Made by a program: the position numbers and the translations under genes. From a virus: DNA of 22,595 nucleotides. This document shows positions 1-8,015 of the stretch, one piece after another. The DNA is taken from IMG/VR virus record IMGVR_UViG_3300009537_000194, positions 1 through 22,595 of that record; one strand, 5' to 3'. The first letter of the stretch is position 1; every line of letters begins with the position of its first letter. The notes under the pieces were generated by a model, which saw only the letters and a list, made by a program, of their open reading frames with translations, was not told the DNA's origin and did no database searches.

Positions 1-1409
1 TGATGCACCTCGAAGTGAGCAATGTCTGGCGACAAGAGATCTGTCCACGACAGATCAACCCCAGTCAGATCCGGTGTAGCCGTAAGATCTGGTGCTGGCG
101 GTTGCTTGGTAATGACAACAGCCCCGATGCCAGGGAACCCGAATCTATCCCACCACGTCCGCACTCCGAATACTGGCTTGGATCGAGTCTTGAGCGTCGT
201 CCGGTGGAACCCGTCCCCCTCGAACCGGTGGGTGATGCTGGCCACGGCCCACGACTGGTCACTGGTATAGTGCTCATCGTCGGCCTTGAACTTGTAGAAA
301 TCCTCCAGCTCAGCGTGGTAGAACCAATGCATGTCGACGTCCTGAACCCTGTCAGGATCCTTCAAGTCATTGAGCGCCGCCTCTGCCAGCTTCTGAGCTT
401 CCGTCGCCGAGTCGATTCCGTTCGCAGCGTCCTCGACCATCCCGGCCCACCTTCGGCCGTAGTTCGTGATCGAGGTGGCGTCCGACGCGGTGTAAGTGGA
501 CAGCGTGCTCGGGTCGCCCGCCGTGTCGTAATAATGCACGTCGATGACATTGCGGATCTCGGACACATCTAGCTTGAGCGAGCGGATCTGGATGGTGTCG
601 CTGGTCTGGAACGTGCGGTCGACTGAGGTCTTGGTTCGGTCTGGCTGGAAGAGCTCCAGCCTAAACTCGTTGGTGACTGTGCTCCATCGGTATCGAACGT
701 CCCACCCGATCTGACTGGCACCCAGGCGCAGCGCGTCCATCACCGACGTGATCGGAACGGCCCACGATGTGACGGTCCAGCCGGGAGCGTCTCCGCCGGG
801 CCTGGGTGTGCCGCCGGTTCCGTTCACCGTGTACAGCGTGACCCCTGTCGTCCAGTTGTCCAGAAGATCCTGCAACAGCTCCTGGAGCGGGCCTACGACA
901 TAGTCGTTGTCGGCATCAGACCCGTACGTCTCATTGGCCGTCTCGATCCACGTATCTTGGAGATAGGCTCCTAGGTCGCGGCATTCGAGCGTGAGGTTAT
1001 TGCGCCCGTCAGATCCGTGGTCCTCGTCAATCTCGTCGATGTACCCGTGGAATATCAGGTCGTAGCTGCCCGGAGTCTGCCCGATCGGTGTGATGGCCGA
1101 GCTGACCTTGACCTTGCGTGTAACATCCAGGAGCTTCCCGTACGAGCCCCCGGAGTCCAGGTTCATCTGCGAGTTCTCGTCCAGTGGCGCGACACTGCGC
1201 TTGTAGATTCGAGCGGCGAGGTTGATCGTCGCAGTCTCGACTGGCGCGTCGACTTCTATGCGCTGCTCATACGATCGAACCCAGTCGTACCCGAGTTTCG
1301 ACGACACGTTCTGGAAGGTGCCGTCCATGTCCTCAACCTCGACCTTGAGGTGGGGCGCATACTTGTCCTCGTCGTAGAGTTGATCGGCGGCGGCGGAGAT
1401 CGTACGCAT
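1..1409 (-). CDS. Tail hub/tip-like structural protein (partial, C-terminus cut by window edge)
   Basis: An open frame starts at ATG 1409 and runs off the left edge, giving about 469 visible residues (from MRTISAAADQ) with no stop. A strong ribosome site GGAGG lies 6 bases before the ATG, and the start is one base after the stop of the preceding gene. It follows tape measure and distal-tail-like genes, which is where siphoviruses place the tail hub or tail-associated protein. The last visible 35 residues (PPAPDL...VDLSW...IAHFEVHH) have the Pro entry, LSW and Y/FEV pattern of a fibronectin type III domain, suggesting FN3 modules begin here. No lysozyme or peptidase motif is visible in the part present. 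The role is inferred from position plus the FN3-like end; the exact family is not recognised. Confidence 0.8.
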   Translation of the reverse strand, partial: MRTISAAADQLYDEDKYAPHLKVEVEDMDGTFQNVSSKLGYDWVRSYEQRIEVDAPVETATINLAARIYKRSVAPLDENSQMNLDSGGSYGKLLDVTRKVKVSSAITPIGQTPGSYDLIFHGYIDEIDEDHGSDGRNNLTLECRDLGAYLQDTWIETANETYGSDADNDYVVGPLQELLQDLLDNWTTGVTLYTVNGTGGTPRPGGDAPGWTVTSWAVPITSVMDALRLGASQIGWDVRYRWSTVTNEFRLELFQPDRTKTSVDRTFQTSDTIQIRSLKLDVSEIRNVIDVHYYDTAGDPSTLSTYTASDATSITNYGRRWAGMVEDAANGIDSATEAQKLAEAALNDLKDPDRVQDVDMHWFYHAELEDFYKFKADDEHYTSDQSWAVASITHRFEGDGFHRTTLKTRSKPVFGVRTWWDRFGFPGIGAVVITKQPPAPDLTATPDLTGVDLSWTDLLSPDIAHFEVH

Positions 1410-1410
1410 G

Positions 1411-2181
1411 CTAGACCTCCGTCAGTCTGAAGCGGACTCGCTGCCCACCGACTTCCCACGTTCCCGAGTTACTGAACCCCTCGAACTTCGTGCTCACGAT
1501 GGACCCGACGACAGTCGCGGCAATGTTGTCGCAGGCGTCGCCATCCATGGTCAGGTGCGGGAGGTTAGAGAACGCAGCTGTTTGTGCACCCCAGACGTCC
1601 TCAATCCACGCGTCAGGCGGTAAGAATGGCAGCACGACAAGATCATCCAGGTCGTACGCGTTAGACGCGTCACCGACCAATACGTCGCCGCTGGACTCAC
1701 TGAACCAGTCGATCGATCCGCCGAACGTGGTGCCGTCTTCCCACTTGTCGCCGTCGCTGTTGAAAGCGTAGTGCTTCCAGGTGCCATCTAGGCGCCATCC
1801 CATGATGAGCCACTTCGTGGCGAGCCCACATGGGTACGTGAGTTGTTGCGCGGAGGTCACCTGGAGCTTATTCGAGAACTTGCCGCTAGCGACTGCCGGG
1901 GTTCCGGTGCCTGCCGAGTTGATGAGACCCTTCCCGTCTGAGTACAGGTCCGCATCCCATGTCCAGTGATAGCCTTGGCCGAGAATGAACCTCTTGACGG
2001 CCTCGGCAGTCTCCTGCACGAGCAGCTTGGTCTCAAACTCCCACCACCGTTTCTCGGCGGTGCGTGTCTCCCGATATGATCCATCCGGTGCGCGTGCCTT
2101 GTCCCCTATGACATCCCACTGCTCCTTGCCTCGCGTGGCAATGCAGTCGATCGTGATTCCGTTCAGGGTCAGGAACGCCAT
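1411..2181 (-). CDS. Distal tail protein-like / minor tail protein
   Basis: A 256-aa protein with ATG start at 2181, only 3 bases after the tape measure stop; AGGTGAATC precedes the ATG. The N-terminus (MAFLTLNGITIDC) and the segment with W-rich tail-type beta sequence (RWWEFETKLL, YHWTWDADL) look like a small beta-rich tail tip protein. The middle (about residues 85-220) has Gly/Ser/Trp-rich strands resembling a carbohydrate-binding or lectin-like jelly-roll insertion, which is only an impression. Position directly after the tape measure and before the hub-like gene is that of the distal tail (Dit) protein, which forms the ring at the end of the tail tube. No signal peptide or membrane segment. 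Function is assigned mainly from gene order. Confidence 0.65.
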   Translation of the reverse strand: MAFLTLNGITIDCIATRGKEQWDVIGDKARAPDGSYRETRTAEKRWWEFETKLLVQETAEAVKRFILGQGYHWTWDADLYSDGKGLINSAGTGTPAVASGKFSNKLQVTSAQQLTYPCGLATKWLIMGWRLDGTWKHYAFNSDGDKWEDGTTFGGSIDWFSESSGDVLVGDASNAYDLDDLVVLPFLPPDAWIEDVWGAQTAAFSNLPHLTMDGDACDNIAATVVGSIVSTKFEGFSNSGTWEVGGQRVRFRLTEV

Positions 2182-2184
2182 GAT

Positions 2185-4581
2185 TCACCTGATCGTAGAG
2201 AACGAGTTCCGAGCCGTGATGGCCCCGGTCATGCGGTAGCCGTCCCGGTGCGCGTACTCCTGGATCTTGTCCCAGATCTCCCTGGGGCTAGTCGCCTGGA
2301 TGACCAGTGTGCCGATGTGCATTCTCTCGCCACCCTCGGATTCGATGCCAGACACAGCCGTCGCTGTTGTGTCAGTGCCTCCTTGGCCTCCTCCGCTCCA
2401 CCACATGTTCTCCCAGATATCTCGCGCAGCGTTGCCAGACGATCCAGGCAAGTTCATGCCTGGCTGTCCTCCACCTTCTCGCGGTTGCTCGGGAGTGGTA
2501 GCAGCGAACCTGGCCAGGGCGACCTTGAACCCCCTTGGTATGTTGTAGAGCGCCTCGGATGCCTTGTCCGCTGCCTCGGTCATGTCCTCCGTGGCTGTGA
2601 TGTTGTCCCACGTGGCGTTGCGAAGCTCCCGGAGGGCGCGGTTGACCGCTTTGCTGCCGCCAACGAAGTCTGCGAAAAATTTGGCGACCTTGAGCACTGC
2701 GATCCCGAACGCGCGGAACACTTTGAATAGTAGCTTCAGGACCGGCGTCAGAGCCTGCATTGCCAGCTTGAGCACGATCATCCCTGGACCGACCAATGCG
2801 ATCACGTGGGATAGCTTTCCGACCATCGCGATGAGCGGAGTGAGCGGCTTGATGAACTGCCCCAGCGTATCGGCCGCAACCTGTAACGTATTGTTCACGA
2901 CGTCGAGTAGCTTCTGGAATTGCGTCGATTCCGTGAGTAGCCCGGCGATAGCCCCGGCAACGGCTCCGTATGGTCCACCGACCTGGCCCCCGATGGAGCC
3001 ACCTTCGAGCACGCTCCCTAGTGGTCCAGATGCGGCTGCGTTGAGCGTTATCCCGCCCGCAACCTTCCCGGCACCCATGAGAGCTTTCGAGAAGTCGAAG
3101 GTTGACTTCTTCAGTTCATCCCCGGCGTTGTTGAGCTCGTCGCTGAGTTTCTCCCCGCCGGTCCCGATCTTGTTCAGCGAGGCCATCATGTCCTCGAAGA
3201 CTTTCTTGAACTGGTCCATCAGCTCCGGCGGTATGAGGCCTTTGAACTGACCGAGGCCTTTGGCGATCATCTGGCCGATAGCCTTGAACGACGCCGACAG
3301 TGCGCTCTTGGCGACGGCTCCTAGGCCACCAGCATCCTTCGTGTTAGCTCCAACCTGGCCCGCACCTTTACCGAGGAGCTTCCCGAACTTGCCACCGATA
3401 TCAAGACCCTTGAGAGCGACTCGGGCTTGTATCCCGATCAACCCGGGTGAGGCTGCCATGGCCGTGAGAATAGCCTTCACCATGGGAACGATCTTCTTGA
3501 GCGTATCAAGCCACCACCCAAACGTGTCGGCCAGCTTCGACTTGAGGTCGGCGAGCGCCGGGATGATGAACGTACGGATGCCGGCGAAGTCCTTTTCCCA
3601 AGCGTGCACCGCGGTGCCGATCCCAGCGAGCACCCCGGCGATGGCGATACCGACTGGCAGAAGCACGGACAGCGATGCGACAATCGGAGGCACGACTATG
3701 CCGATGATACCCAGCGCTGAGCCTGCTGCCGCGATGGCGGTGGCGATTGCTCCCATCTTGAGTCCGAACGTGACCATCTCTGGCGTGAGGTTCCTAACCA
3801 CGCCCAGGAGTCCCCTGAGTTTCACCAGGAATTCTCTGGCGAACGGCAACAGCTGATGCCCGAGGGCGATCGTCGTGTCCTTGAACTCTCCCTTGAGCCT
3901 GACCATCTGACGCACGAAGCTGCCGGCCGTGCGAGCCGCGTCGCCCTTAGCAATGGCTCCCTTCGCAAGCAAGAAGTTGTACCGAAGCATCGCCTTCTCA
4001 GACTCGTTCATCTGTTTCGTGGTCTTGTTGATGCCCATCTCGAGAGCATGTGTATTTAGAGCAGATTCAGTCATGGCGATCCCGAACCTGTCTCGTAGAG
4101 TCTCCATGTTCCCGACCATGGCACTCGTTAGTGCTTGCAGTGCTTCCGGGTCGGAGATCTCGAACAAGCTGGCCAGGTCGATGGCGAGCTCTGTCAGTCC
4201 CATGGACATCTTAGCCGCAGCCTCGCGGTTGCCGACCATAGTGGTGAACATGATCTGCATATGCGCCGTGAACTTGCGAAGGTCCTCGACCGATGTTCCA
4301 ACTGATGCCGACAGAGTATTCGCCCACCGTAGGACCTGCGGGGTCATCTCGCGGAAACCAACCTGGAGGACGTTAAGCGTCTCGTTCGCGCTGGCAGCAG
4401 CCGACACTGCCTTGAATCCCATGAAGCCCAGCGCGGTACCAGCGACGGCAGATTGCGCCCCGATGGAGCGGAGCTGACCGCCTACTTTGTCGACGAGAGC
4501 AACCGCAGCGTTCATCGCACTGTTGAACCGCGCGACGTTCGCGGATAGGATGACGCTCAGTTCTCCGAGTCTGATCGCCAC
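2185..4581 (-). CDS. Tail tape measure protein
   Basis: A 798-aa protein starting at GTG 4581, whose G is the last base of the upstream TAG stop (TAGTG overlap). It has the features of tape measures: great length, largely helical Ala/Leu/Lys-rich sequence, an N-terminal region with phage_tail-type helices (about residues 1-250), a strongly hydrophobic stretch at about 275-325 (AIATAIAAAGSALGIIGIVV onward) and further hydrophobic helices around 600-650. The C-terminal 100 residues are Gly/Pro-rich and then end in a compact acidic-basic segment. The protein sets tail length and is injected with DNA; by the usual rule of about 0.15 nm per residue the tail would be near 120 nm (inference). It follows the assembly chaperone genes, as in lambda. 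No peptidase motif was recognised. Confidence 0.93.
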   Translation of the reverse strand: MAIRLGELSVILSANVARFNSAMNAAVALVDKVGGQLRSIGAQSAVAGTALGFMGFKAVSAAASANETLNVLQVGFREMTPQVLRWANTLSASVGTSVEDLRKFTAHMQIMFTTMVGNREAAAKMSMGLTELAIDLASLFEISDPEALQALTSAMVGNMETLRDRFGIAMTESALNTHALEMGINKTTKQMNESEKAMLRYNFLLAKGAIAKGDAARTAGSFVRQMVRLKGEFKDTTIALGHQLLPFAREFLVKLRGLLGVVRNLTPEMVTFGLKMGAIATAIAAAGSALGIIGIVVPPIVASLSVLLPVGIAIAGVLAGIGTAVHAWEKDFAGIRTFIIPALADLKSKLADTFGWWLDTLKKIVPMVKAILTAMAASPGLIGIQARVALKGLDIGGKFGKLLGKGAGQVGANTKDAGGLGAVAKSALSASFKAIGQMIAKGLGQFKGLIPPELMDQFKKVFEDMMASLNKIGTGGEKLSDELNNAGDELKKSTFDFSKALMGAGKVAGGITLNAAASGPLGSVLEGGSIGGQVGGPYGAVAGAIAGLLTESTQFQKLLDVVNNTLQVAADTLGQFIKPLTPLIAMVGKLSHVIALVGPGMIVLKLAMQALTPVLKLLFKVFRAFGIAVLKVAKFFADFVGGSKAVNRALRELRNATWDNITATEDMTEAADKASEALYNIPRGFKVALARFAATTPEQPREGGGQPGMNLPGSSGNAARDIWENMWWSGGGQGGTDTTATAVSGIESEGGERMHIGTLVIQATSPREIWDKIQEYAHRDGYRMTGAITARNSFSTIR

Positions 4582-4949
4582 TATCGTCCCTTCGCCTTGC
4601 GCTCCCTCAGGAACGCGTCAAACTCTTCACGGGTCTGGAACTCACTCATGTCTGGTCCAGACTCTCCAAGGATCTTCTCGATCGACACCGGATCCTTCGC
4701 CCAGCAGTTCACGAGCCATGCGGTGCTCCATGCCGTCTTTCGTCGCTCCATCTCGTCTCGACGCCGAACGCCCGCCATGTGACGGAAGAACTCCCTGGGG
4801 GTCATCCGCCAGAACTCGACTGGCTTCAGCCCGCCGAACGCCGCTTGCGTGAGGAGCTCTTCCCAGTCCCACCTGCCGGAGGCTTCTTTGTACTTGCCTC
4901 CGGCCTGCGAGGGTCCAGTGGGCCGCCGTCGACAGTGGCCTCCGCGTTC
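4581..4949 (-). CDS. Tail assembly chaperone, -1 frame extension (T-like part)
   Basis: This frame is open from just after a TGA at 4950-4952 down to the TAG at 4581-4583 and lies in the -1 frame relative to the upstream chaperone gene. The conserved-looking coding sequence begins before any start codon: residues GRWDWEELLTQAAFGGLKP precede the first in-frame ATG at 4805 (MTPREFF). That W..LL...G..P.EFW..TP.EF pattern is typical of the second tail chaperone polypeptide in phages and gene-transfer agents. Because coding starts upstream of any ATG, GTG or TTG, the part is most likely made as a fusion by -1 frameshifting, giving a product of about 235 aa. Independent initiation at 4805 would give a 74-aa protein and cannot be excluded. 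It binds the tape measure during tail assembly in lambda. Confidence 0.8.
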   Translation of the reverse strand, partial: ERGGHCRRRPTGPSQAGGKYKEASGRWDWEELLTQAAFGGLKPVEFWRMTPREFFRHMAGVRRRDEMERRKTAWSTAWLVNCWAKDPVSIEKILGESGPDMSEFQTREEFDAFLRERKAKGR

Positions 4950-5287
4950 TCAGCCCCGATTGCGTTGTTGACCATCTCGCCGACGATAGGAGCAAAGTAG
5001 CTTTGCCAGTCTCCCTCGACGTCTTGGATCCACCGGCCAACCATCCATAGGCTGTATTCGTCAGGAAGTTGCGGAGTGCGGATGTCCGGATCCTCAGCTG
5101 CCTCCAGGAGAGACCAGTACATGACAGATCGAAGGTGGCGAACGCCGACACCATCGAGTGAAAATATCTGCTGGATCGGTTTGCCGAACTCTTCTTCGAT
5201 GCTACACACGGCGTTGAAGCCGAGCTTGGCCTTGCGGTTGGTGCCGCCGATGCGAATTTCGACGACACCTCGCTGTGCATTTGGCAT
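4826..5287 (-). CDS. Tail assembly chaperone (G-like; GTA gp10/TAC-type)
   Basis: A 153-aa protein with ATG at 5287 and GGAGG five bases upstream. The N-terminal 90 residues fit the tail assembly chaperone family related to GTA gp10: G.V.I.IGG..RKAKLGFNAVCSIEEEFGK followed by LRSVMYWSLLEAAEDP. The last 35 residues (rich in Pro, Arg, Ser, Lys) look like out-of-frame translation rather than conserved protein, while the -1 frame over the same bases reads conserved chaperone sequence. This is the lambda gpG/gpGT arrangement, where the shorter and frameshifted proteins coat the tape measure before tube polymerisation. It sits between the major tail protein and the tape measure, as expected. Confidence 0.87.
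   Translation of the reverse strand: MPNAQRGVVEIRIGGTNRKAKLGFNAVCSIEEEFGKPIQQIFSLDGVGVRHLRSVMYWSLLEAAEDPDIRTPQLPDEYSLWMVGRWIQDVEGDWQSYFAPIVGEMVNNAIGAENAEATVDGGPLDPRRPEASTKKPPAGGTGKSSSRKRRSAG
4871..4949 (-). other. Region in which a programmed -1 frameshift must occur
   Basis: The upper limit is the -1 frame TGA at 4950-4952. The lower limit is the point where conserved sequence (RWDWEELL) is already being read in the -1 frame. No canonical X XXY YYZ heptamer is present in frame. Weak candidates are C CCT (4910-4913), where a Pro tRNA could slip to CCC, and A AAG (4886-4889), where a Lys tRNA could slip to AAA. The exact site is unresolved. Confidence 0.6.
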
Positions 5288-5335
5288 GCGTGCCTCCGTG
5301 GACCCACGATAGGGGTTCGGTTAGAGGGCACCCTG

Positions 5336-5764
5336 TTACTGAGTACCCCTTGTGATCGTTCCGCTGAGAGGAATCGTGAAGTTTACGTCTGCCATGTCGT
5401 CGTTCGGACCACTGAGAGGGGTCACGGTGACCTTGGCAGATCCTGTGATCTCCTCGTCTCCTGAGTTGTCTCCCCGGTGACGGAACCGCACGTTGACGTT
5501 CGTCGCGGCGAATGCTGCATCGAGCAGCGCGTTCTGCGCCGTGTCGTTCTCGTCACGACGGCAACTCGCCTCCACCGTACCGCTCATCCGACCGTAGATG
5601 TTGGTCTCCCACTCACCGTCGTCGTGAGTGGTGCTCGGTATAAGTTTCCGGTCCGGGTTGAACGTGACGTCAACGATCCCGTTGAGATCGTTGTACGTCG
5701 ACCCACCATCGGTGCTGATGGCCAGCTTGGTGATCCGGCCAGCAAATTTTCCAGCAGTCGCCAT
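5336..5764 (-). CDS. Major tail (tube) protein
   Basis: A 142-aa protein with ATG at 5764 preceded by GGAGGTGATTAGAC. It starts MATAGKFAGRITKLAIS and is beta-rich with ISTDGGSTYNDLNGIVDVTF, ADVNFTIPLSGTITR and similar strands, the composition of TP901-1/lambda-V-type tail tube subunits that stack as hexameric rings around the tape measure. Its position immediately upstream of the tail assembly chaperone pair and tape measure is the standard place for this gene. It lacks a signal peptide and has few Cys residues. A strong ribosome site agrees with a protein needed in many copies. Assignment is from gene order and overall sequence character. Confidence 0.85.
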   Translation of the reverse strand: MATAGKFAGRITKLAISTDGGSTYNDLNGIVDVTFNPDRKLIPSTTHDDGEWETNIYGRMSGTVEASCRRDENDTAQNALLDAAFAATNVNVRFRHRGDNSGDEEITGSAKVTVTPLSGPNDDMADVNFTIPLSGTITRGTQ

Positions 5765-5792
5765 GTCTAATCACCTCCGACGGTGTTCGTCG

Positions 5793-6140
5793 TTACTCGT
5801 CCTGGTACTTGATGGCCGCGACGGTGACGTTCGTGTCCACGTCGAGGTTCACGTTGATCTTGCCGCTCTGATTCCACTCGTTTTTCTTGAACGGTCCGAA
5901 TATCCCATCGGTATCCACGGCAACCGTGGCTCCACCGTCGACGGTCCGACCAGATGCGTCTGCGATGGCGTCGATGTCCACGACCACGCCGCCGGTGGCG
6001 CCCTTCTTGACGAGCAAAAGCGTCTTGCCGTCGTTGACGAACTCGTGGTCGTTCGTGGCGTCTCCGCTCGTGTAGCTGATCGGATTAAGAGCCCCGCCGT
6101 TTCGGCCGATCGTCTGGACTGGAATGTCGGTGCGTGCCAT
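5793..6140 (-). CDS. Small beta-rich virion-associated protein, function unknown
   Basis: A 115-aa protein with ATG at 6140 and a strong site AAAGGAG seven bases upstream. It reads MARTDIPVQTIGRNGG, then HEFVNDGKTLLLVKKG, VVVDIDA, GIFGPFKKNEWNQ and ends in VDTNVTVAAIKYQDE. This pattern (short N-terminal arm, F.NDG.T.L.VKN, GPF....YNQ, V.V.A.) is one I recognise from small phage structural proteins of unresolved role, likely a single beta sandwich. It lies between the tail terminator and the major tail protein. It could be a decoration or tail-tube-associated protein; I do not assign one. Confidence 0.8.
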   Translation of the reverse strand: MARTDIPVQTIGRNGGALNPISYTSGDATNDHEFVNDGKTLLLVKKGATGGVVVDIDAIADASGRTVDGGATVAVDTDGIFGPFKKNEWNQSGKINVNLDVDTNVTVAAIKYQDE

Positions 6141-6144
6141 CTAC

Positions 6145-6348
6145 TCACTCCTTTGCTGGTTTCCCAGAACCTTTCTTGGCGGCCTTCGGGGCTGCGTCTT
6201 TCTTCGTGATGTCCTTCGCGACGCCCATCTTCACCAGTCTCTTACTGAGAGACGTGTCCGCGAGAAGGCACTCCGCTCCCTTTGTGAACTGCATCTTGCC
6301 GCCGTCCGGCATCGGGAGCGTGACGTTTTCGAGCATCAGAATCCGCAT
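6145..6348 (-). CDS. 67-aa hypothetical structural-cluster protein with Lys/Ala-rich tail
   Basis: Starts at ATG 6348, one base after the upstream TGA, with GAGG at a six-base spacing. The N-terminal 45 residues (MRILMLENVTLPMPDGGKMQ...KGAECLLADTSLSKRLVKMGVAKD) are followed by a basic Lys/Ala/Gly tail. The layout (short beta start, GG, KG, ..L..G.A..) resembles the 119-aa protein encoded at 8875-9234, which also begins with a V-P-GG-G segment, a LIK..YLE helix and a Lys-rich tail, so the two may be distant relatives. This is a by-eye similarity. Function unknown. Confidence 0.7.
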   Translation of the reverse strand: MRILMLENVTLPMPDGGKMQFTKGAECLLADTSLSKRLVKMGVAKDITKKDAAPKAAKKGSGKPAKE

Positions 6349-6349
6349 A

Positions 6350-6763
6350 TCATCCCTCGTATGTCAGCATCGCGTTGACGGTCCACCTCGGGCGCTCCCG
6401 GTCGTCCATCCCGATGAACGAAATGTCCGTCGTCACCACCACGTCCACGTAGCCCGACAACGACATCTGGTGCACCGCGTCCTTCACGAGCTCCGCCACC
6501 GCCGCTCCGGCCGTGTGAGCTCTCGGGTTGCCACGTATCACCACCTGGCAGCTCGGACGGTGCCCGCTGTTCCCAGCTTCCCCGCACCATGACTCGAGGC
6601 CAGGTCCACCCGTCTGCACCACGAAGATGCATAAGTCTGGTATTCCCACCTCGGCCCCGTCCCTGACCATGCCCCAAAACACATTGGTGCCCAGCGTGTA
6701 GGAGCCCCCCAGATCCGTGGCGAGTTGAGTCGCGAGATCCTCTGCTGCGTTCTTGGAGGCCAT
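6350..6763 (-). CDS. Tail terminator-like protein
   Basis: A 137-aa protein with ATG at 6763, four bases after the preceding stop; a G-rich run lies upstream. The N-terminal helix (AAEDLATQLATDLG) is followed by a segment GIPDLCIFVVQTGGPG, then VVIRGNP....A...VAELVKDAVHQMSLSGYVDVVVTTDISFIGMDDRERPRWTVNAML. The order helix, strand, R-x-x-x-x-A helix, then a strand with GxD..gRp.wTvN is characteristic of tail terminator and minor capsid proteins of siphoviruses. These cap the finished tail tube and join it to the head. Position between the gp10-like protein and the major tail protein matches lambda gpU and HK97-type order. Confidence 0.78.
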   Translation of the reverse strand: MASKNAAEDLATQLATDLGGSYTLGTNVFWGMVRDGAEVGIPDLCIFVVQTGGPGLESWCGEAGNSGHRPSCQVVIRGNPRAHTAGAAVAELVKDAVHQMSLSGYVDVVVTTDISFIGMDDRERPRWTVNAMLTYEG

Positions 6764-6766
6764 TCA

Positions 6767-7246
6767 CTACTGCCCCCCTTCCCACGGGTTGGTCGGGTGC
6801 TGTCCACCTGATGCCCCAGAACCATCGTTGAAAGCGCGACGCGCGATCGATGCCACCTGACGGGCACCGCCAGCGGTAGAAGCCTCGACAGGGTCCTGCA
6901 GGAACTTGGCTTTGCCGACGGCCTGGAAGTCTCCCTTGGATGTCTTCTTGTGGTGGTTGATCGTCAGGTCCTCGTGCTGCCTCACCACGTACGCCTTCGA
7001 CGGCCCACCGTATCCAGCCTCGCACTGGATGGCGCGAATACCGACGGTCGGCAATGTGACGAACCCGGAGCCCTTCATCGCTCCGCTATCCACGGGGCAT
7101 TCCTTCTGAGACTTGGTCATGACGTTGCCAGCGAACCCGTAGATGCCAGCACCCACGGCGCGTCTCCCGCGTCGCCCTGCTGCCTTCATGTTGCGGATCA
7201 CCTGCTTGGCGCCGACGACCCGCACGCTCATGAGCCCTTGCGCCAT
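6767..7246 (-). CDS. HK97 gp10-like tail completion / head-tail joining protein
   Basis: A 159-aa protein whose ATG (7246) overlaps the upstream TAA (TAATG). A second possible start lies at the internal ATG (MSVRVVG). It has the HK97 gp10 family pattern: basic N-terminal helix with GAKQVIRNMKAAGRRGRRAV, CPVDSGAMKGSGFV, a GYGGPSKAYVVRQHEDL segment corresponding to the conserved Y...HE, and GKAKFLQDPVEA corresponding to G..KFL..A. Members form the joint between connector and tail. Neighbours are the head closure candidate upstream and the terminator downstream. The C-terminal 20 residues are Gly/Asn/Pro-rich and probably disordered. Confidence 0.85.
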   Translation of the reverse strand: MAQGLMSVRVVGAKQVIRNMKAAGRRGRRAVGAGIYGFAGNVMTKSQKECPVDSGAMKGSGFVTLPTVGIRAIQCEAGYGGPSKAYVVRQHEDLTINHHKKTSKGDFQAVGKAKFLQDPVEASTAGGARQVASIARRAFNDGSGASGGQHPTNPWEGGQ

Positions 7247-7581
7247 TACAGAGCCACCTCATAGTGAGACACGCCACCAGTGGCATCCAGGGCTTTGCCG
7301 ACGGCGATCGGCTTGCGCGCCAGGTTGTCGTCCGTCTCGTCGTCCCCAGGCAGCCACAAGTAGTCGTCGATGGTGATGGCCTGTTCCGTGGTGAACTGAC
7401 GGTTCGACACGACCTCGTTCCCCAGGCGGTCCTTGACGAGCTTGTGTTTCTCCTCCAGGCGGACCTTCATGGTCGCCGGGGCAGCGTGACCTGTTGGGTC
7501 ACCGGAGCCGTCACGGCCCGACACGGCGGCATAGTACATGGTCGTGACCATGGACGCCTTGAGTGTGGGATCGATCGCCAC
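7246..7581 (-). CDS. Head closure (stopper) protein candidate
   Basis: A 111-aa protein starting at GTG 7581 that overlaps the upstream stop (TAGTG). The sequence has a helical N-terminus (AIDPTLKASMVTTMYYAAVSGRDGSGDP) and then a beta-rich part, KVRLEEKHKLVKDRLGNEVVSNRQFTT, EQAITIDDYLWLPG. The pattern L.d..G.ev.s..q..........p.D.lwLPG resembles short head-tail joining proteins such as SPP1 gp16-type stoppers. Connector upstream and gp10-like protein downstream support that slot. Family assignment is from context and pattern; I did not see a unique signature. Confidence 0.68.
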   Translation of the reverse strand: MAIDPTLKASMVTTMYYAAVSGRDGSGDPTGHAAPATMKVRLEEKHKLVKDRLGNEVVSNRQFTTEQAITIDDYLWLPGDDETDDNLARKPIAVGKALDATGGVSHYEVAL

Positions 7582-8006
7582 TAGGTGCTTCCCTCCAGCT
7601 TGTCAAGCCGTCTCGTAAAGCCCGGATCAACGCGGTCGGTGTCGAGCTCCTCGGTGTCCTTGCCGGCGATGCTGAGTCCGCCAGCCCAGGGAGCGACGGT
7701 CTCTGTGAGCGCCTTGTCCTCGAGCTCCTCGAGCAGCTTCTGATACTGCGAGACACGCTGGGACGCTGACACCCGAAGGCTCATATTCGCGTGGTCGACC
7801 TGACGGGAGTACTTGGCAATCAGCCACCGGCAGCACTGAGCAGCAGCCATCGCAGGATCGTCGCTCGCCTCGTCAAGGGCAAACTCGATCTCTGCATCCG
7901 TCAACTGCTGGTCGCTGGTGTCGGTATCACCGACCTTCAGTCGCACGAAGTCACGACGCGCGTTCGCGCTGGCGGTCCCTGGTGCCCCTGAGTACGTCCA
8001 AGCCAA
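7581..8006 (-). CDS. Head-tail connector (adaptor, gp6/gp15-like)
   Basis: A 141-aa protein. The only sensible start is TTG at 8006, preceded by AAGGAG at a five-base spacing, giving MAWTYSGAPG. The sequence VGDTDTSDQQLTDAEIEFALDEA, followed by AAAQCCRWLIAKYSRQVD and VSASQRVSQYQKLLEELEDKA, is the classic head-tail adaptor pattern (GDTD....L.D.EI...L....AA...a..La..............r...y..L). Such proteins dock under the portal as a ring. The upstream stop TAA overlaps its ribosome site, so the two are probably coupled. The C-terminus (about residues 105-141) is acidic and extended. Confidence 0.87.
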   Translation of the reverse strand: MAWTYSGAPGTASANARRDFVRLKVGDTDTSDQQLTDAEIEFALDEASDDPAMAAAQCCRWLIAKYSRQVDHANMSLRVSASQRVSQYQKLLEELEDKALTETVAPWAGGLSIAGKDTEELDTDRVDPGFTRRLDKLEGST

Positions 8007-8015
8007 GTGAACTCC

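Noticed and set aside
2564-3250. Ser/Pro-rich plus-strand frames across the tape measure gene.
   Set aside because: Composition typical of antisense of a helical Ala-rich gene; no start signals.
4642-5331. A 229-codon minus-strand frame over the chaperone region, in the third frame.
   Set aside because: It overlaps both real chaperone frames, shows no conserved pattern, and starts without a site; conserved blocks are in the other two frames.
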